Program-made: the position numbers and the translations under genes
The notes under the pieces: model-generated
What the model was told of the DNA's origin: nothing
The model's database searches: none
What the model saw: the letters and a program-made list of their open reading frames with translations, nothing else
DNA from: an uncultured Sulfurimonas sp.
Lineage (GTDB): Bacteria > Campylobacterota > Campylobacteria > Campylobacterales > Sulfurimonadaceae
Reading direction: 5' to 3'
Assembly: GCA_937914675.1 (NCBI GenBank)
Contig: CALDOC010000159.1
Span: 1-22,498, forward strand
Length of the DNA stretch: 22,498 nucleotides
Part shown: one piece after another, positions 1-7,376 of the stretch
Layout: each line of letters opens with the position of its first letter
How positions within the stretch are numbered: the first letter of the stretch is position 1

Positions 1-120
1 TTATCTAATTTTTGCTTTTGACTTAATTATTGGTAGTTTTTAGAGGTTCCCATAAGCCTTTGTAGTTATTTTACATGATAATTGACGGTAGTATTTAATT
101 TTTCTTTGAGATTAACTATG

Positions 121-126
121 TATAAT
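121..126 (+). promoter_or_regulatory. putative -10 box of the cheX-fliN-fliO operon
   Basis: A perfect TATAAT lies 26 bases before the cheX start codon, behind a T-rich stretch, as in other promoters of this window. No convincing -35 is visible, nor a sigma-54 (GG-N10-GC) or sigma-28 pattern. The first 120 bases hold no recognisable gene; the TATAAT is the only signal I can offer there. In such AT-rich DNA one hexamer is weak evidence. Confidence 0.4.
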
Positions 127-152
127 TTAAAATTATTAATTGAGGGTATCCT

Positions 153-578
153 ATGCTAACGACAATTTCACAAGCTTCACAAAATTTTTGCGCGCATCAA
201 ATTAGAAAACAGTATAATATCAGTGACGGAATAATAGACTCAATAGCGATTATCGCTTATATTGACATTAACGCTCGTAATGCAAAAACATATAGGGTTT
301 ATATGGCTTCTGATAAAAATTTTATGCAGAGAATTTCTAAAATATTTTTGGAAGAAGACGTAAGCGATGAAGAAACGTTAAAAGACATGACGCTCGAAAC
401 TGCAAATCTCATAATAGGAAGCGCTAAAGTTTTGGCTGAAACGTCAGATAATCCGTATACGATAAAGACTCCTTTTTTTGAAAAAATAGGCTTATTTGAC
501 TTTCAGTACGATCAATCGAAAATATTCAATATAGAAAATGATAAACTAATGATAGCAATCAAGGAACTACATGGCTAA
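153..578 (+). CDS. cheX: CheX-family chemotaxis protein (CheY-P phosphatase-like)
   Basis: This 141-residue protein resembles the CheX/CheC/FliY family, which removes phosphate from CheY-P and so resets the flagellar switch signal. The key motif is visible: E82 and N85 in LETANLIIGSAK fit the ExxN catalytic signature on the central helix of CheX. Length is close to the usual 150-160 residues and there is no signal peptide or membrane segment, so it should be cytoplasmic. A GAGGG ribosome site sits six bases before the ATG. The 3' end overlaps fliN by eight bases, and fliN in turn overlaps fliO, so the three are almost certainly co-transcribed, which fits a role at the flagellar motor. Catalytic competence is inferred from the motif alone. 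Confidence 0.8.
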   Translation: MLTTISQASQNFCAHQIRKQYNISDGIIDSIAIIAYIDINARNAKTYRVYMASDKNFMQRISKIFLEEDVSDEETLKDMTLETANLIIGSAKVLAETSDNPYTIKTPFFEKIGLFDFQYDQSKIFNIENDKLMIAIKELHG

Positions 579-915
579 GAGTAAAAATTATCACCTTTTT
601 AGTAAGGACGAAGCGGAGTTTGACCAAGAAAAAGAGTTGGCATGGATGGACTACTCAGGAATTCTAGATATGGAAGTTGAGTTCGTAGCTGATTTAGGAG
701 AAACGGAACTTCCCGTTTCAGAAATTCTCAAACTTGAAAAAGGTTCGATTATAGACCTTAAAAAACCAGCGGGAGAGAGTGTTGAATCATATGTAAATGG
801 TCGTATCATAGGCAAAGGCGAGGTAATGGTTTATGAAAAAAACCTTGCTATTCGTATTAATGAAGTATTGGATTCTAGCGCTGTTTTATACTACTTGTCA
901 AAAGAGACGTTATAA
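571..915 (+). CDS. fliN: flagellar motor switch protein FliN
   Basis: The 114-residue product carries the SpoA (surface presentation of antigens) domain of FliN, roughly residues 30-110, with the typical pattern of a leading hydrophobic strand (ILDMEVEFVADLG), the SEILKL helix, a GSIIDL turn and the VNGRIIGKGEVMV strand. FliN forms the lower part of the C-ring with FliG and FliM, and takes part in rotation switching and in docking the export ATPase complex. Length is normal for a stand-alone FliN. It starts inside the end of cheX and stops in a TAATG overlap with the next gene, which suggests translational coupling. The same arrangement, fliN followed directly by a divergent fliO, is known from Helicobacter pylori. 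Confidence 0.92.
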   Translation: MAKSKNYHLFSKDEAEFDQEKELAWMDYSGILDMEVEFVADLGETELPVSEILKLEKGSIIDLKKPAGESVESYVNGRIIGKGEVMVYEKNLAIRINEVLDSSAVLYYLSKETL

Positions 916-1859
916 TGAAATACATGCTATTACTCTTGCTTTTGCCTTTTTCCCTACTTAACGCTTCAAAAATATTAAGCTACAACATATATGACAGAAC
1001 GGATAGAGTAGACGTTATGATAACGTTTGACACGCCTTATGACGGGGTCATAAAACAGAGCATAAGTCCATCAAGCATTCTTATCAAATTAAATGGAGCT
1101 TCTATAGAGTCGGCGAAATCAAAAAACATCTCGTCTAAGTTTTTGCGCTCGATCGCAATAACGCCTATGTCTGGTCAAACTCAAATATTGGCCTCTGTTC
1201 CATCTTCCGTAAAACTTCTAGCTTCCAAAACATCGGATTCTTATGGATTAAGACTAAGGTTTTTAACTAAGACTCCCATTGTAAACGATACGACCAACAA
1301 AGAAGAATTAGAAGAAGAAAACGCCAATACGTTATCAATGCTTCCAACAAAGCAAACAAACGACATGTCTAGTAGCTACTATATAGTTGTAAGCGTTTTA
1401 ATCATTGGTATTTTGATACTCTTCATGATTAAAAAGAAGCTGGTTATGAAAAACTCTCAAACAAGCGCAAAAAATCTTCCTTGGCAATTTAAAGAAACCA
1501 AACAAGTCTCCAACAATGCGCAAAATGCCGAGGGTTCCAATCACAAACAAATCGCTATCAGATTTCAAAAAGCAATTGATGAACGAAACAGCGTAGTTAT
1601 GCTTGATTTTGGAGAACAAAGCTATTTGGTTCTCATAGGAAACAGCAACATCCTCTTAGATAAATTTAAAGACGACAAGCCATCAACGGAAGAAGATTTT
1701 GAATCAATACTTCAAAATAGACATTTAGAACTGGAAAAATTCTTAAAGGTACAACCTAGCGACAATAATAATTCATTTTTTTCTCTGCCTTCAAATGACC
1801 CAACGGAAGCGTTAAAAGCGTACAAAGAGAGAGCTGCCTCCATGGCTTATGATTCATAA
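915..1859 (+). CDS. fliO: FliO-like flagellar export protein with periplasmic AMIN-like domain
   Basis: This 314-residue protein begins with a signal peptide (hydrophobic residues 4-16, likely cleavage after NA at 17), followed by a beta-rich periplasmic domain (about 18-118) reminiscent of AMIN domains. An acidic linker follows, then one membrane helix (about 155-173) and a cytoplasmic tail. Tail residues 223-250 (NSVVMLDFGEQSYLVLIG onwards) fit the FliO pattern, in which a strand ending VxxGxxxYLLG follows the membrane helix. FliO helps FliP assemble in the flagellar type III export gate. Most bacterial FliO proteins are near 100-150 residues; the Helicobacter form is known to carry a large periplasmic part, and the position directly after fliN agrees. 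Automated pipelines would probably call it hypothetical. The identification rests on architecture and context, not on a search. Confidence 0.72.
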   Translation: MKYMLLLLLLPFSLLNASKILSYNIYDRTDRVDVMITFDTPYDGVIKQSISPSSILIKLNGASIESAKSKNISSKFLRSIAITPMSGQTQILASVPSSVKLLASKTSDSYGLRLRFLTKTPIVNDTTNKEELEEENANTLSMLPTKQTNDMSSSYYIVVSVLIIGILILFMIKKKLVMKNSQTSAKNLPWQFKETKQVSNNAQNAEGSNHKQIAIRFQKAIDERNSVVMLDFGEQSYLVLIGNSNILLDKFKDDKPSTEEDFESILQNRHLELEKFLKVQPSDNNNSFFSLPSNDPTEALKAYKERAASMAYDS

Positions 1860-1864
1860 GCCAT
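1842..1864. terminator. stem-loop at the convergent fliO / nuclease-like gene junction
   Basis: ATGGCTTAT (1842-1850) and ATAAGCCAT (1856-1864) form a perfect nine-pair stem around a five-base loop. The structure includes the last codons and stop of fliO. It lies between two converging genes, where a shared terminator would be expected. The plus-strand sequence after it is only moderately U-rich, so termination efficiency is uncertain. Confidence 0.45.
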
Positions 1865-1869
1865 CGACC

Positions 1870-3009
1870 TTATTTCTTATCAAAACTTTCTTTAAGCAAT
1901 TTCTTTATGGTGTTTATATGTCCTATGTTTAGTTCATAACTTTCATCCATTTGTTTACTTATATGAAACACTTCTGTTACAGTAATGCCAAAAGGATCTT
2001 TTTTTTCTTTACTCATGTTATTATTATCATCAAAAGAGTAAAGAACTAAATTTTTACGAGCTCTTTGTATATAATACGTAACAACTATCTCATCGGAATG
2101 CTTTTTCTCAAGAGCAACGACAACTTTTTGATCTTCGTCATACTTATCGGTTAAATTAAGCAACGCTCTTATATTCTCAACTTTAACATACCCAACATAA
2201 AACTTATTGTACAAATCAAGATACCTTTGAATATTATTGTTCATTAAAAAGTTCATATCTATTATACGATTTTGATGGCTTCTTATAGTCTTGGTAATCC
2301 ATGACATAGTGTTATAGTACCTAAAAGGATGCAACACCAAAGAGTTGGCTTCAATCATCTTTGATGACCAAGTTTTATCTTTAACGGAAAGTTTCTTTTT
2401 GTCATGATTTGCTTGAGTAATGTATTTTAAAACGTTTAAAGCGGAGAACTCGTCTGTAAACCAGACCTTACAATAATCAGGAAATTGTCGAGTTCCCGTT
2501 GCTCCGTCATTTAATATAATAAGCGCTTTTATCTCATAATTTGGAAAAATGATTTCTAAGAGAGCTTTTTTCTTTCTCAAGCGACGACGCAACTTAAGCA
2601 CAGACTTAACAAGAGTCATCTCTACAAAATAAAGTTCATTGTTTTTGGTTATGAACATTGCGTCAAATTCACTAATTTCACGACTTTTAGTTCTATAAAC
2701 GATTTGTTCTTTTTCACTTATCGAAAGAGTGTTTGCGTAAGCTTTGTGTCTACTTTGATGAAAGCCTTTTAAAACAAACTTTTCAATATAATCGTTTTCT
2801 TCCGCATACCTTAAAAGCTTTTCATATATAAAATTTTCATATACTTCACCCTCAAAAGAGCGATATGAACTAAGATAAGCTGGGTCGTCTATCTCTATCC
2901 CACTATCGATTAATGATAGGAGATGCTTTGTGTTGTACGCATAGTGAAACAAATTATCAGATATGTCGCTATTGTCTAATGTTTTTATGGATTGTGATAT
3001 ATCTAACAT
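1870..3009 (-). CDS. uncharacterised protein with PD-(D/E)XK nuclease-like domain
   Basis: I do not recognise a named family. About 379 residues, with no signal peptide or membrane helix. Counting from the ATG at 3009, residues 50-160 look like a PD-(D/E)XK core: an acidic helix (FEGEVYENFIYEKLL), then EFDAMF with D116, a short hairpin, and LYFVEMT with E130. The usual Glu-x-Lys has Thr132 where lysine is expected. A very basic stretch follows (KLRRRLRKKK). The C-terminal half is of unknown type. The dusB stop and the ATG share TGATG, so this ATG is preferred over a TTG one codon upstream. It is the last gene of the accD operon. Nucleic-acid binding or cleavage is inference; loss of lysine could mean a non-catalytic relative. 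Confidence 0.7.
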   Translation of the reverse strand: MLDISQSIKTLDNSDISDNLFHYAYNTKHLLSLIDSGIEIDDPAYLSSYRSFEGEVYENFIYEKLLRYAEENDYIEKFVLKGFHQSRHKAYANTLSISEKEQIVYRTKSREISEFDAMFITKNNELYFVEMTLVKSVLKLRRRLRKKKALLEIIFPNYEIKALIILNDGATGTRQFPDYCKVWFTDEFSALNVLKYITQANHDKKKLSVKDKTWSSKMIEANSLVLHPFRYYNTMSWITKTIRSHQNRIIDMNFLMNNNIQRYLDLYNKFYVGYVKVENIRALLNLTDKYDEDQKVVVALEKKHSDEIVVTYYIQRARKNLVLYSFDDNNNMSKEKKDPFGITVTEVFHISKQMDESYELNIGHINTIKKLLKESFDKK

Positions 3010-3962
3010 CAAAGCACCATCTCATTATTTTTAAAAAAAGCGTCTATTCTATCTCTGTATTCTTGAATATCAACAATTGAATTTATATCATTTCTAAGTA
3101 TGGAAGCGCCACTATACCCTTTAGCGTAAGTATGAGTGTGTTTTCTAAACATTGGTATGCCTGGTAGACCGTAAAACTCTACCATTTTGTCAAAATGTTC
3201 CATGATAATCTCATGTTTTAAACTTTGATCGATATACTCTCTTCCTGTTCGAAGTTGATTAAATATCCATGGCGCGCCTACGGCGCCACGTCCAATCATA
3301 ACGCCGTCAGCCCCAGTATGCTCAAGAACCCACTTTGCCTTAGAGTATGAGTCTATATCGCCATTAGCAATAACTGGAATGGATACGGCTTCTTTTATCT
3401 CTCTTATTGCATCATAATCAACTGCCGCTTTAAACTTTCCAGCGCGAGTACGACCATGAACCGCCAAAAAATCAGCCCCACTGTCTTCAACGGCTTTCGC
3501 AATGTCAATATGGTTTTTTTCTTCAAAACCTAATCTAATTTTTACGCTTGTCAAGTTTTTGTTAGAAGTGTCTTTGATAGTTCTAATAATCTCGCTCATG
3601 AGTGGTAAATTTAAAAGCAAGGAGCTACCACTTCCATGACCTACGACTTTAGGCACTGGACATCCACAATTGAGATCAATTACGTCTATTCCATTATGCT
3701 GATTTAATATTTCAACCGCGGCTTTTACGACGTCAACGTTAGAACCGGAAATTTGAACGGAATAAGGATCTTCAATATGGCTTTTTTGGAGCATATGTAA
3801 AGTCTTTTTTGAACCATGGGCCAGCGCGTCTGAACTAAGCATTTCACTAACCGTCAAATCAGCTCCAAACTTTTTCACAACGCTTCTAAAAGGCAAGTCT
3901 GTAAAGCCCGCAAGTGGAGCTAGTACGTAAAGTGGTTTGTCAAATGATATTTTATTGAGCAT
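3009..3962 (-). CDS. dusB: tRNA-dihydrouridine synthase, DusB-like
   Basis: The 317-residue protein is a flavin-dependent tRNA-dihydrouridine synthase, which reduces selected uridines in tRNA D-loops. It has the standard TIM-barrel signatures: an early LAPLAGFTDLPFR segment that binds FMN, the catalytic cysteine loop DLNCGCPVPKVVGHGSG, the AVHGRTRAGKF segment, and IANGDIDS followed by GADGVMIGRGAVGAPW for the flavin phosphate. Length is typical of DusB. It begins five bases after the membrane-protein gene and its stop overlaps the next start, so it is embedded in the accD operon. DusB is the subgroup I favour, because many bacteria outside Gammaproteobacteria have a single DusB-type enzyme; the exact target uridine cannot be read from sequence. 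Confidence 0.93.
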   Translation of the reverse strand: MLNKISFDKPLYVLAPLAGFTDLPFRSVVKKFGADLTVSEMLSSDALAHGSKKTLHMLQKSHIEDPYSVQISGSNVDVVKAAVEILNQHNGIDVIDLNCGCPVPKVVGHGSGSSLLLNLPLMSEIIRTIKDTSNKNLTSVKIRLGFEEKNHIDIAKAVEDSGADFLAVHGRTRAGKFKAAVDYDAIREIKEAVSIPVIANGDIDSYSKAKWVLEHTGADGVMIGRGAVGAPWIFNQLRTGREYIDQSLKHEIIMEHFDKMVEFYGLPGIPMFRKHTHTYAKGYSGASILRNDINSIVDIQEYRDRIDAFFKNNEMVL

Positions 3963-3967
3963 AAACT

Positions 3968-4993
3968 CTAAATAAACAAATCAATACTAAAGTATTGATT
4001 AGATTCTTTTAACGCGCGATAAGCTTTAAAATTTTGGTACTCGTTAGGTTGTGAAATATCAAGTAAAGCGTAAGCTGGAGGAAGCATCTCTAAATCGAAA
4101 AGAGTAAATAAATACGCGTCGGTAGCTTCATCTCTTCCATTACTAATTGTTTCAAAAAGTTTTATTCTTTGATCAGGATTCATTCCACCTGAAGTTATCT
4201 GCGAACTCTTGATATAATCTTGTTTTGTTAAATCTAAATTAATAAAAAGGGTCATAAGCGCTTCATTTGAAATTTCTAAAGTGTTTTCGTCTGCGTTGAC
4301 CCTACCTAAAATAACAAACATAGCTTCTTTAGATAAAAATTCTTTGTATTTATCTATGCCGCCAACTGGAGCCTTTTCTACATAATCAACATATACTTCT
4401 TTACAAAAATCTTTAACGTATTTATTTGAATGAGATAGTATCTCTTCACTACTAAGGTCGCCTTTTTTATACATATTTCTAGTGTTTTGAACAACTAAAG
4501 CATTATCAAGAGCAAGAGAATAAGGTTTTAAGTCAACAACCTCTCCATTTTTTATTTTTTCTATTTTTTCTAAAATAGCGTTAATTTTTTTACTTCTTTC
4601 ATCATCGCCATCTAAGACAATGTTTTTATTTGGAAACACCGTGCTATGATCTAACAACTCGCCAAAAAGAGTAAAAGCGGGTGTTTTGAAATTGTGTTTT
4701 CTGTTAGTTTTTCCCAAGTACGCATCGACAATTGAATCAAGAATTTTTTCATAATCTTTATCCGTTCTACGATTTTTAAGCCCACTTACGACACTGTAAA
4801 AAGACATGTGCAAAACGCTTGCGACATACAATGCGAATACAGGAATTACAACCAACAGCGCGATAGATAAAGACGGCGTTGGAATCCCAAATAAGTCTAT
4901 CATCATTGTTTCATGAGTTATATAGGCGTAAACGTACCAACCAACTACAGCCATAAGTATAAATGCCGCTACTGAATATCTTTTAATGTACAT
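3968..4993 (-). CDS. conserved membrane-anchored protein of unknown function
   Basis: This 341-residue protein has two hydrophobic helices near its N-terminus (about residues 8-28 and 42-64) and then a long, helical, mostly charged part with no further membrane segment. The short stretch between the helices is probably periplasmic and the large C-terminal part cytoplasmic. I see no catalytic motif or known domain. An AAGGA ribosome site precedes the ATG by eight bases and the ATG lies ten bases after the dksA stop. A membrane protein is, to my recollection, also found between dksA-like and dusB-like genes in Campylobacter jejuni, so this is probably a lineage-conserved gene rather than an acquired one. 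Function unknown. Confidence 0.85.
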   Translation of the reverse strand: MYIKRYSVAAFILMAVVGWYVYAYITHETMMIDLFGIPTPSLSIALLVVIPVFALYVASVLHMSFYSVVSGLKNRRTDKDYEKILDSIVDAYLGKTNRKHNFKTPAFTLFGELLDHSTVFPNKNIVLDGDDERSKKINAILEKIEKIKNGEVVDLKPYSLALDNALVVQNTRNMYKKGDLSSEEILSHSNKYVKDFCKEVYVDYVEKAPVGGIDKYKEFLSKEAMFVILGRVNADENTLEISNEALMTLFINLDLTKQDYIKSSQITSGGMNPDQRIKLFETISNGRDEATDAYLFTLFDLEMLPPAYALLDISQPNEYQNFKAYRALKESNQYFSIDLFI

Positions 4994-5003
4994 AATTAAT
5001 TCC

Positions 5004-5354
5004 TTACTTAGATTTTTCTACGATTTCTCGACAGTCTATACAATATATCGCATGCGGCTTAACTTTAAGTCGTTTAGTGCCAATATCGTCTTCACACATT
5101 TCACAAATGCCATAAGTGCCCGCGACTATCTTTGCCAAAGTGACCTCAATCTCCCTCAACTCTTGTCCTTGTTGTTGAACAATTGCGCTTTCCACCATAG
5201 AGTTATTATTAACTGAAGCATAATCACCTTCATCATTTAATTCTAATGAACTAAGCTGCTCTAATTCACTATTAACACCATTAATATTTTTCTTTATCTG
5301 CTCTTTGCGACTCTCTAAAATATTTTTAAAGTAACTTGCTTCACTATTTTGCAA
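5004..5354 (-). CDS. dksA: DksA/TraR-family zinc-finger transcription factor
   Basis: The 116-residue product has a coiled-coil N-terminal half and a C-terminal four-cysteine zinc finger (C84, C87, C105, C108, in CEMC and CIDC). The coil tip carries acidic residues in NDEGDYAS, equivalent to the DxxD(R)A tip that DksA inserts into the RNA polymerase secondary channel. DksA works with ppGpp in the stringent response; epsilon-class DksA proteins are shorter than the 151-residue E. coli protein, as here. The start codon is TTG at 5354, supported by AAGGA six bases upstream; no ATG lies before the coiled coil. It sits 21 bases after rlmH in the same operon. Confidence 0.9.
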   Translation of the reverse strand: MQNSEASYFKNILESRKEQIKKNINGVNSELEQLSSLELNDEGDYASVNNNSMVESAIVQQQGQELREIEVTLAKIVAGTYGICEMCEDDIGTKRLKVKPHAIYCIDCREIVEKSK

Positions 5355-5375
5355 TCTATTTCCTTAATCTGAATT

Positions 5376-5834
5376 TCACTTGTGATATGGATGGTTACTA
5401 TTTATAGAGAACCCTCTATAAATTTGTTCTAACAAAACCACTTTTGCTATCTTATGACTCATAGTTAGTTTGCCTAAACTAATTACTGCATCACCTTTAC
5501 TTATAAAATCATCTTCGAAACCATAAGCTCCGCCTATAAAAAATTTCATGGATATTTTATCATTTAATAGCTTACTAAATTCAAAACTATCAACTAACTT
5601 TCCATCAGGATGCAAAACAACGCAAAAATCCTTACCGAGATAGGGGTTCAAAGCATTGGTATAAGCTTTTCTGGAAGCTTCTGGTGAAATTGTATGCGCT
5701 TTTGCTACATCTTTACCAAAAAGTTCTATATTTTCTATTTTTGCAAAACGACTTATCATCTTTTCTAAACTTTTATACAATGGATCGTAGATACTTTTTT
5801 CTTTTTTCGCGATTGAAATTATCTCCATATTCAT
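5376..5834 (-). CDS. rlmH: 23S rRNA (pseudouridine1915-N3)-methyltransferase RlmH
   Basis: This SPOUT-class methyltransferase of 152 residues modifies pseudouridine 1915 in helix 69 of 23S rRNA on the assembled 70S ribosome. The knotted SAM-binding site is visible as FFIGGAYGFED, and the protein ends with the family signature YRGFSINSNHPYHK. I place the start at the ATG at 5834, right after the thiE-like stop (TAA, one base gap); a second ATG two codons later is equally compatible with family length (about 155). A TTG 24 bases further upstream would extend into the preceding gene and add residues unlike family members. Third gene of the accD operon. Confidence 0.93.
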   Translation of the reverse strand: MNMEIISIAKKEKSIYDPLYKSLEKMISRFAKIENIELFGKDVAKAHTISPEASRKAYTNALNPYLGKDFCVVLHPDGKLVDSFEFSKLLNDKISMKFFIGGAYGFEDDFISKGDAVISLGKLTMSHKIAKVVLLEQIYRGFSINSNHPYHK

Positions 5835-5835
5835 T

Positions 5836-6399
5836 TTACGCGACCAATCCACTGCCAATCACGTGATACGTTATATTCTCCAATTTATCACTCAACTTGA
5901 TACCACCAATAGCGGCAACAGCATGCTTACTTTTAGACGCTATTTCTTCAATAGAATCGCCTAATACGACGCTTATGTCTTCTTTTGTGCTTGTTGAACG
6001 AAAAGCGCCAAGTCCAATGTAGTTTAAGTTCATATCGTTTGCAGCGATAACTTCCGCTTCATTATGAGTTGATATTCCTAAAATTTTATCTTCTTTTATT
6101 ATCGTTCTTAGTGTTTTCACAGCCTCAAAAACGTCTTCATTTATTTTTCGCAAATCTTCTTGTCCAACATGAACGCCATCGCAATAATCTATTAGCTCGT
6201 AAACGTCGTTTACAATTAAACATCCATTATAATGCTTTCTGATAAAAATCAATTGCTCTTTTATAAAACTAATTTCTGCGTTTTTATTTCTATACTGTAT
6301 GATTTCCGCATTTTTTGACTTAGCGATTTTTAAAAATTTTTTTAACGACACACCTTTTTTATCAAGCATATCCTGATCGCAAAGCGCATACAATCTCAT
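5836..6399 (-). CDS. thiamine phosphate synthase-like protein (ThiE/TenI family)
   Basis: The 187-residue protein is a TIM-barrel of the ThiE/TenI superfamily. Family landmarks appear in order: IIQYRNK (ThiE QLREK), LIVNDVYEL, GVHVGQEDL, GISTHNEAE, NYIGLGAFRST and AAIGGI, ending HVIGSGLVA. ThiE joins HMP pyrophosphate and thiazole phosphate to make thiamine phosphate. The protein is shorter than typical ThiE (about 205-215), and the pyrophosphate-binding segment normally reading GP(I/V)F(P)T reads GAFRSTSTK. It is not near other thi genes and no TPP riboswitch is visible upstream; it sits between accD and rlmH with one-base gaps. It may be a genuine but divergent ThiE or a TenI-like relative, so I leave the symbol empty. 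Confidence 0.8.
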   Translation of the reverse strand: MRLYALCDQDMLDKKGVSLKKFLKIAKSKNAEIIQYRNKNAEISFIKEQLIFIRKHYNGCLIVNDVYELIDYCDGVHVGQEDLRKINEDVFEAVKTLRTIIKEDKILGISTHNEAEVIAANDMNLNYIGLGAFRSTSTKEDISVVLGDSIEEIASKSKHAVAAIGGIKLSDKLENITYHVIGSGLVA

Positions 6400-6400
6400 A

Positions 6401-7243
6401 TTATACTTTTAAAAGCGTTAGCATATCTGCTAAAGTTTTTTTAAGCTCTTTTCTATTCACTATCATGTCAATTGAACCATGTTCTAGTAAAAATTCCGCT
6501 CTTTGAAAACCATCTGGAAGCTCTGAACCTATTGTTTGCTCTATAACGCGTTGACCGGCGAAACCTATAAGCGCCCCAGGTTCAGCAATGATAATATCGC
6601 CCAAAGTCGCGAAAGAAGCGCTAACTCCACCCATAGTTGGATCAGTTAAAACTGAAATATATGGAAGATGATTATTTGCCAACTTTGCAAGAGCGGCTGA
6701 AGTTTTACTCATTTGAAGAAGAGAAAACGTAGATTCTTGCATTCTAGCGCCACCAGAAGCGCTTAAAATAACTAAACCTTCTCGATTTTCGATTGCTCGA
6801 TTAATCGCGCGAACGATTTTTTCACCTTCCACGGAACCAAGAGAACCACCCATAAACGCAAAATCAAATATCACTAGTTGCACAGGCACGCCATTCATAG
6901 TGCACGAACCGCTTACTATTGATGAGGTTCTACCTGTTTTTGCTTGCGCTTCTTCAATTCTTTTTTTATAAGATTTTTTATCAACAAAATTAAGAGGATC
7001 CACTGGAGCTAAATTTGCGTCAAACTCAACAAAGGAATCCGTATCCGCCAATAATTCCAATCTCTCTTTAATGCCAATTCGAAGATGGTAACCGCATTTA
7101 GGACATACGTAACTTTGATTCTCAACCTCTTTGTGATACATCAAGGAGTTACATGACTTACATTTTATCCAATGAGACGAAGCTTCAGCCTTTACTGGTT
7201 GCTTTCCATCAAAAGGCTTAGTAAAAAGGTTTAATAAATTCAA
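6401..7243 (-). CDS. accD: acetyl-CoA carboxylase carboxyltransferase subunit beta
   Basis: AccD, 280 residues, forms with AccA the carboxyltransferase that moves carboxyl from carboxybiotin to acetyl-CoA, giving malonyl-CoA for fatty-acid synthesis. The N-terminal zinc ribbon is complete (C28, C31, C47, C50). The crotonase-like core shows SGSCTMNGVPV, FMGGSLGSVEGEKI, SASGGARMQES and TDPTMGGVSASFA with the second oxyanion-hole glycines, then GFAGQRVIEQT. The start is TTG at 7243 with AAGGATA seven bases before it; no ATG precedes the zinc ribbon. It is the first gene of a tightly packed seven-gene operon, with an extended -10 promoter about 33 bases upstream. Confidence 0.97.
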   Translation of the reverse strand: MNLLNLFTKPFDGKQPVKAEASSHWIKCKSCNSLMYHKEVENQSYVCPKCGYHLRIGIKERLELLADTDSFVEFDANLAPVDPLNFVDKKSYKKRIEEAQAKTGRTSSIVSGSCTMNGVPVQLVIFDFAFMGGSLGSVEGEKIVRAINRAIENREGLVILSASGGARMQESTFSLLQMSKTSAALAKLANNHLPYISVLTDPTMGGVSASFATLGDIIIAEPGALIGFAGQRVIEQTIGSELPDGFQRAEFLLEHGSIDMIVNRKELKKTLADMLTLLKV

Positions 7244-7275
7244 AAAATATCCTTACATTATATAAATAATCAGTT

Positions 7276-7284
7276 ATTATATCA
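7276..7284 (-). promoter_or_regulatory. extended -10 promoter of the accD operon
   Basis: On the minus strand the sequence reads TGATATAAT, a perfect extended -10 (TGn before TATAAT). It would give a transcript starting near 7268 with a leader of about 25 bases. A second TATAAT overlaps the approach to the ribosome site and is less likely to be functional. Confidence 0.6.
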
Positions 7285-7376
7285 AATTAATATTAATTAT
7301 ACAGAATTTTCATATGCTTATTAAATAAAATTACTTTTTTACACATATATATTTTACAAAAAGAGATTTTAAACTC

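Noticed and set aside
1..152. Possible end of an upstream gene, RNA gene or sigma-54/sigma-28 promoter
   Set aside because: No frame, tRNA-like or conserved RNA structure was seen, and no GG-N10-GC or sigma-28 pattern; only the TATAAT at 121-126 is reported.
5835..5858. TTG start for rlmH eight codons upstream
   Set aside because: It would overlap the thiE-like gene by 23 bases and add residues not seen in RlmH proteins; the ATG at 5834 is well placed.
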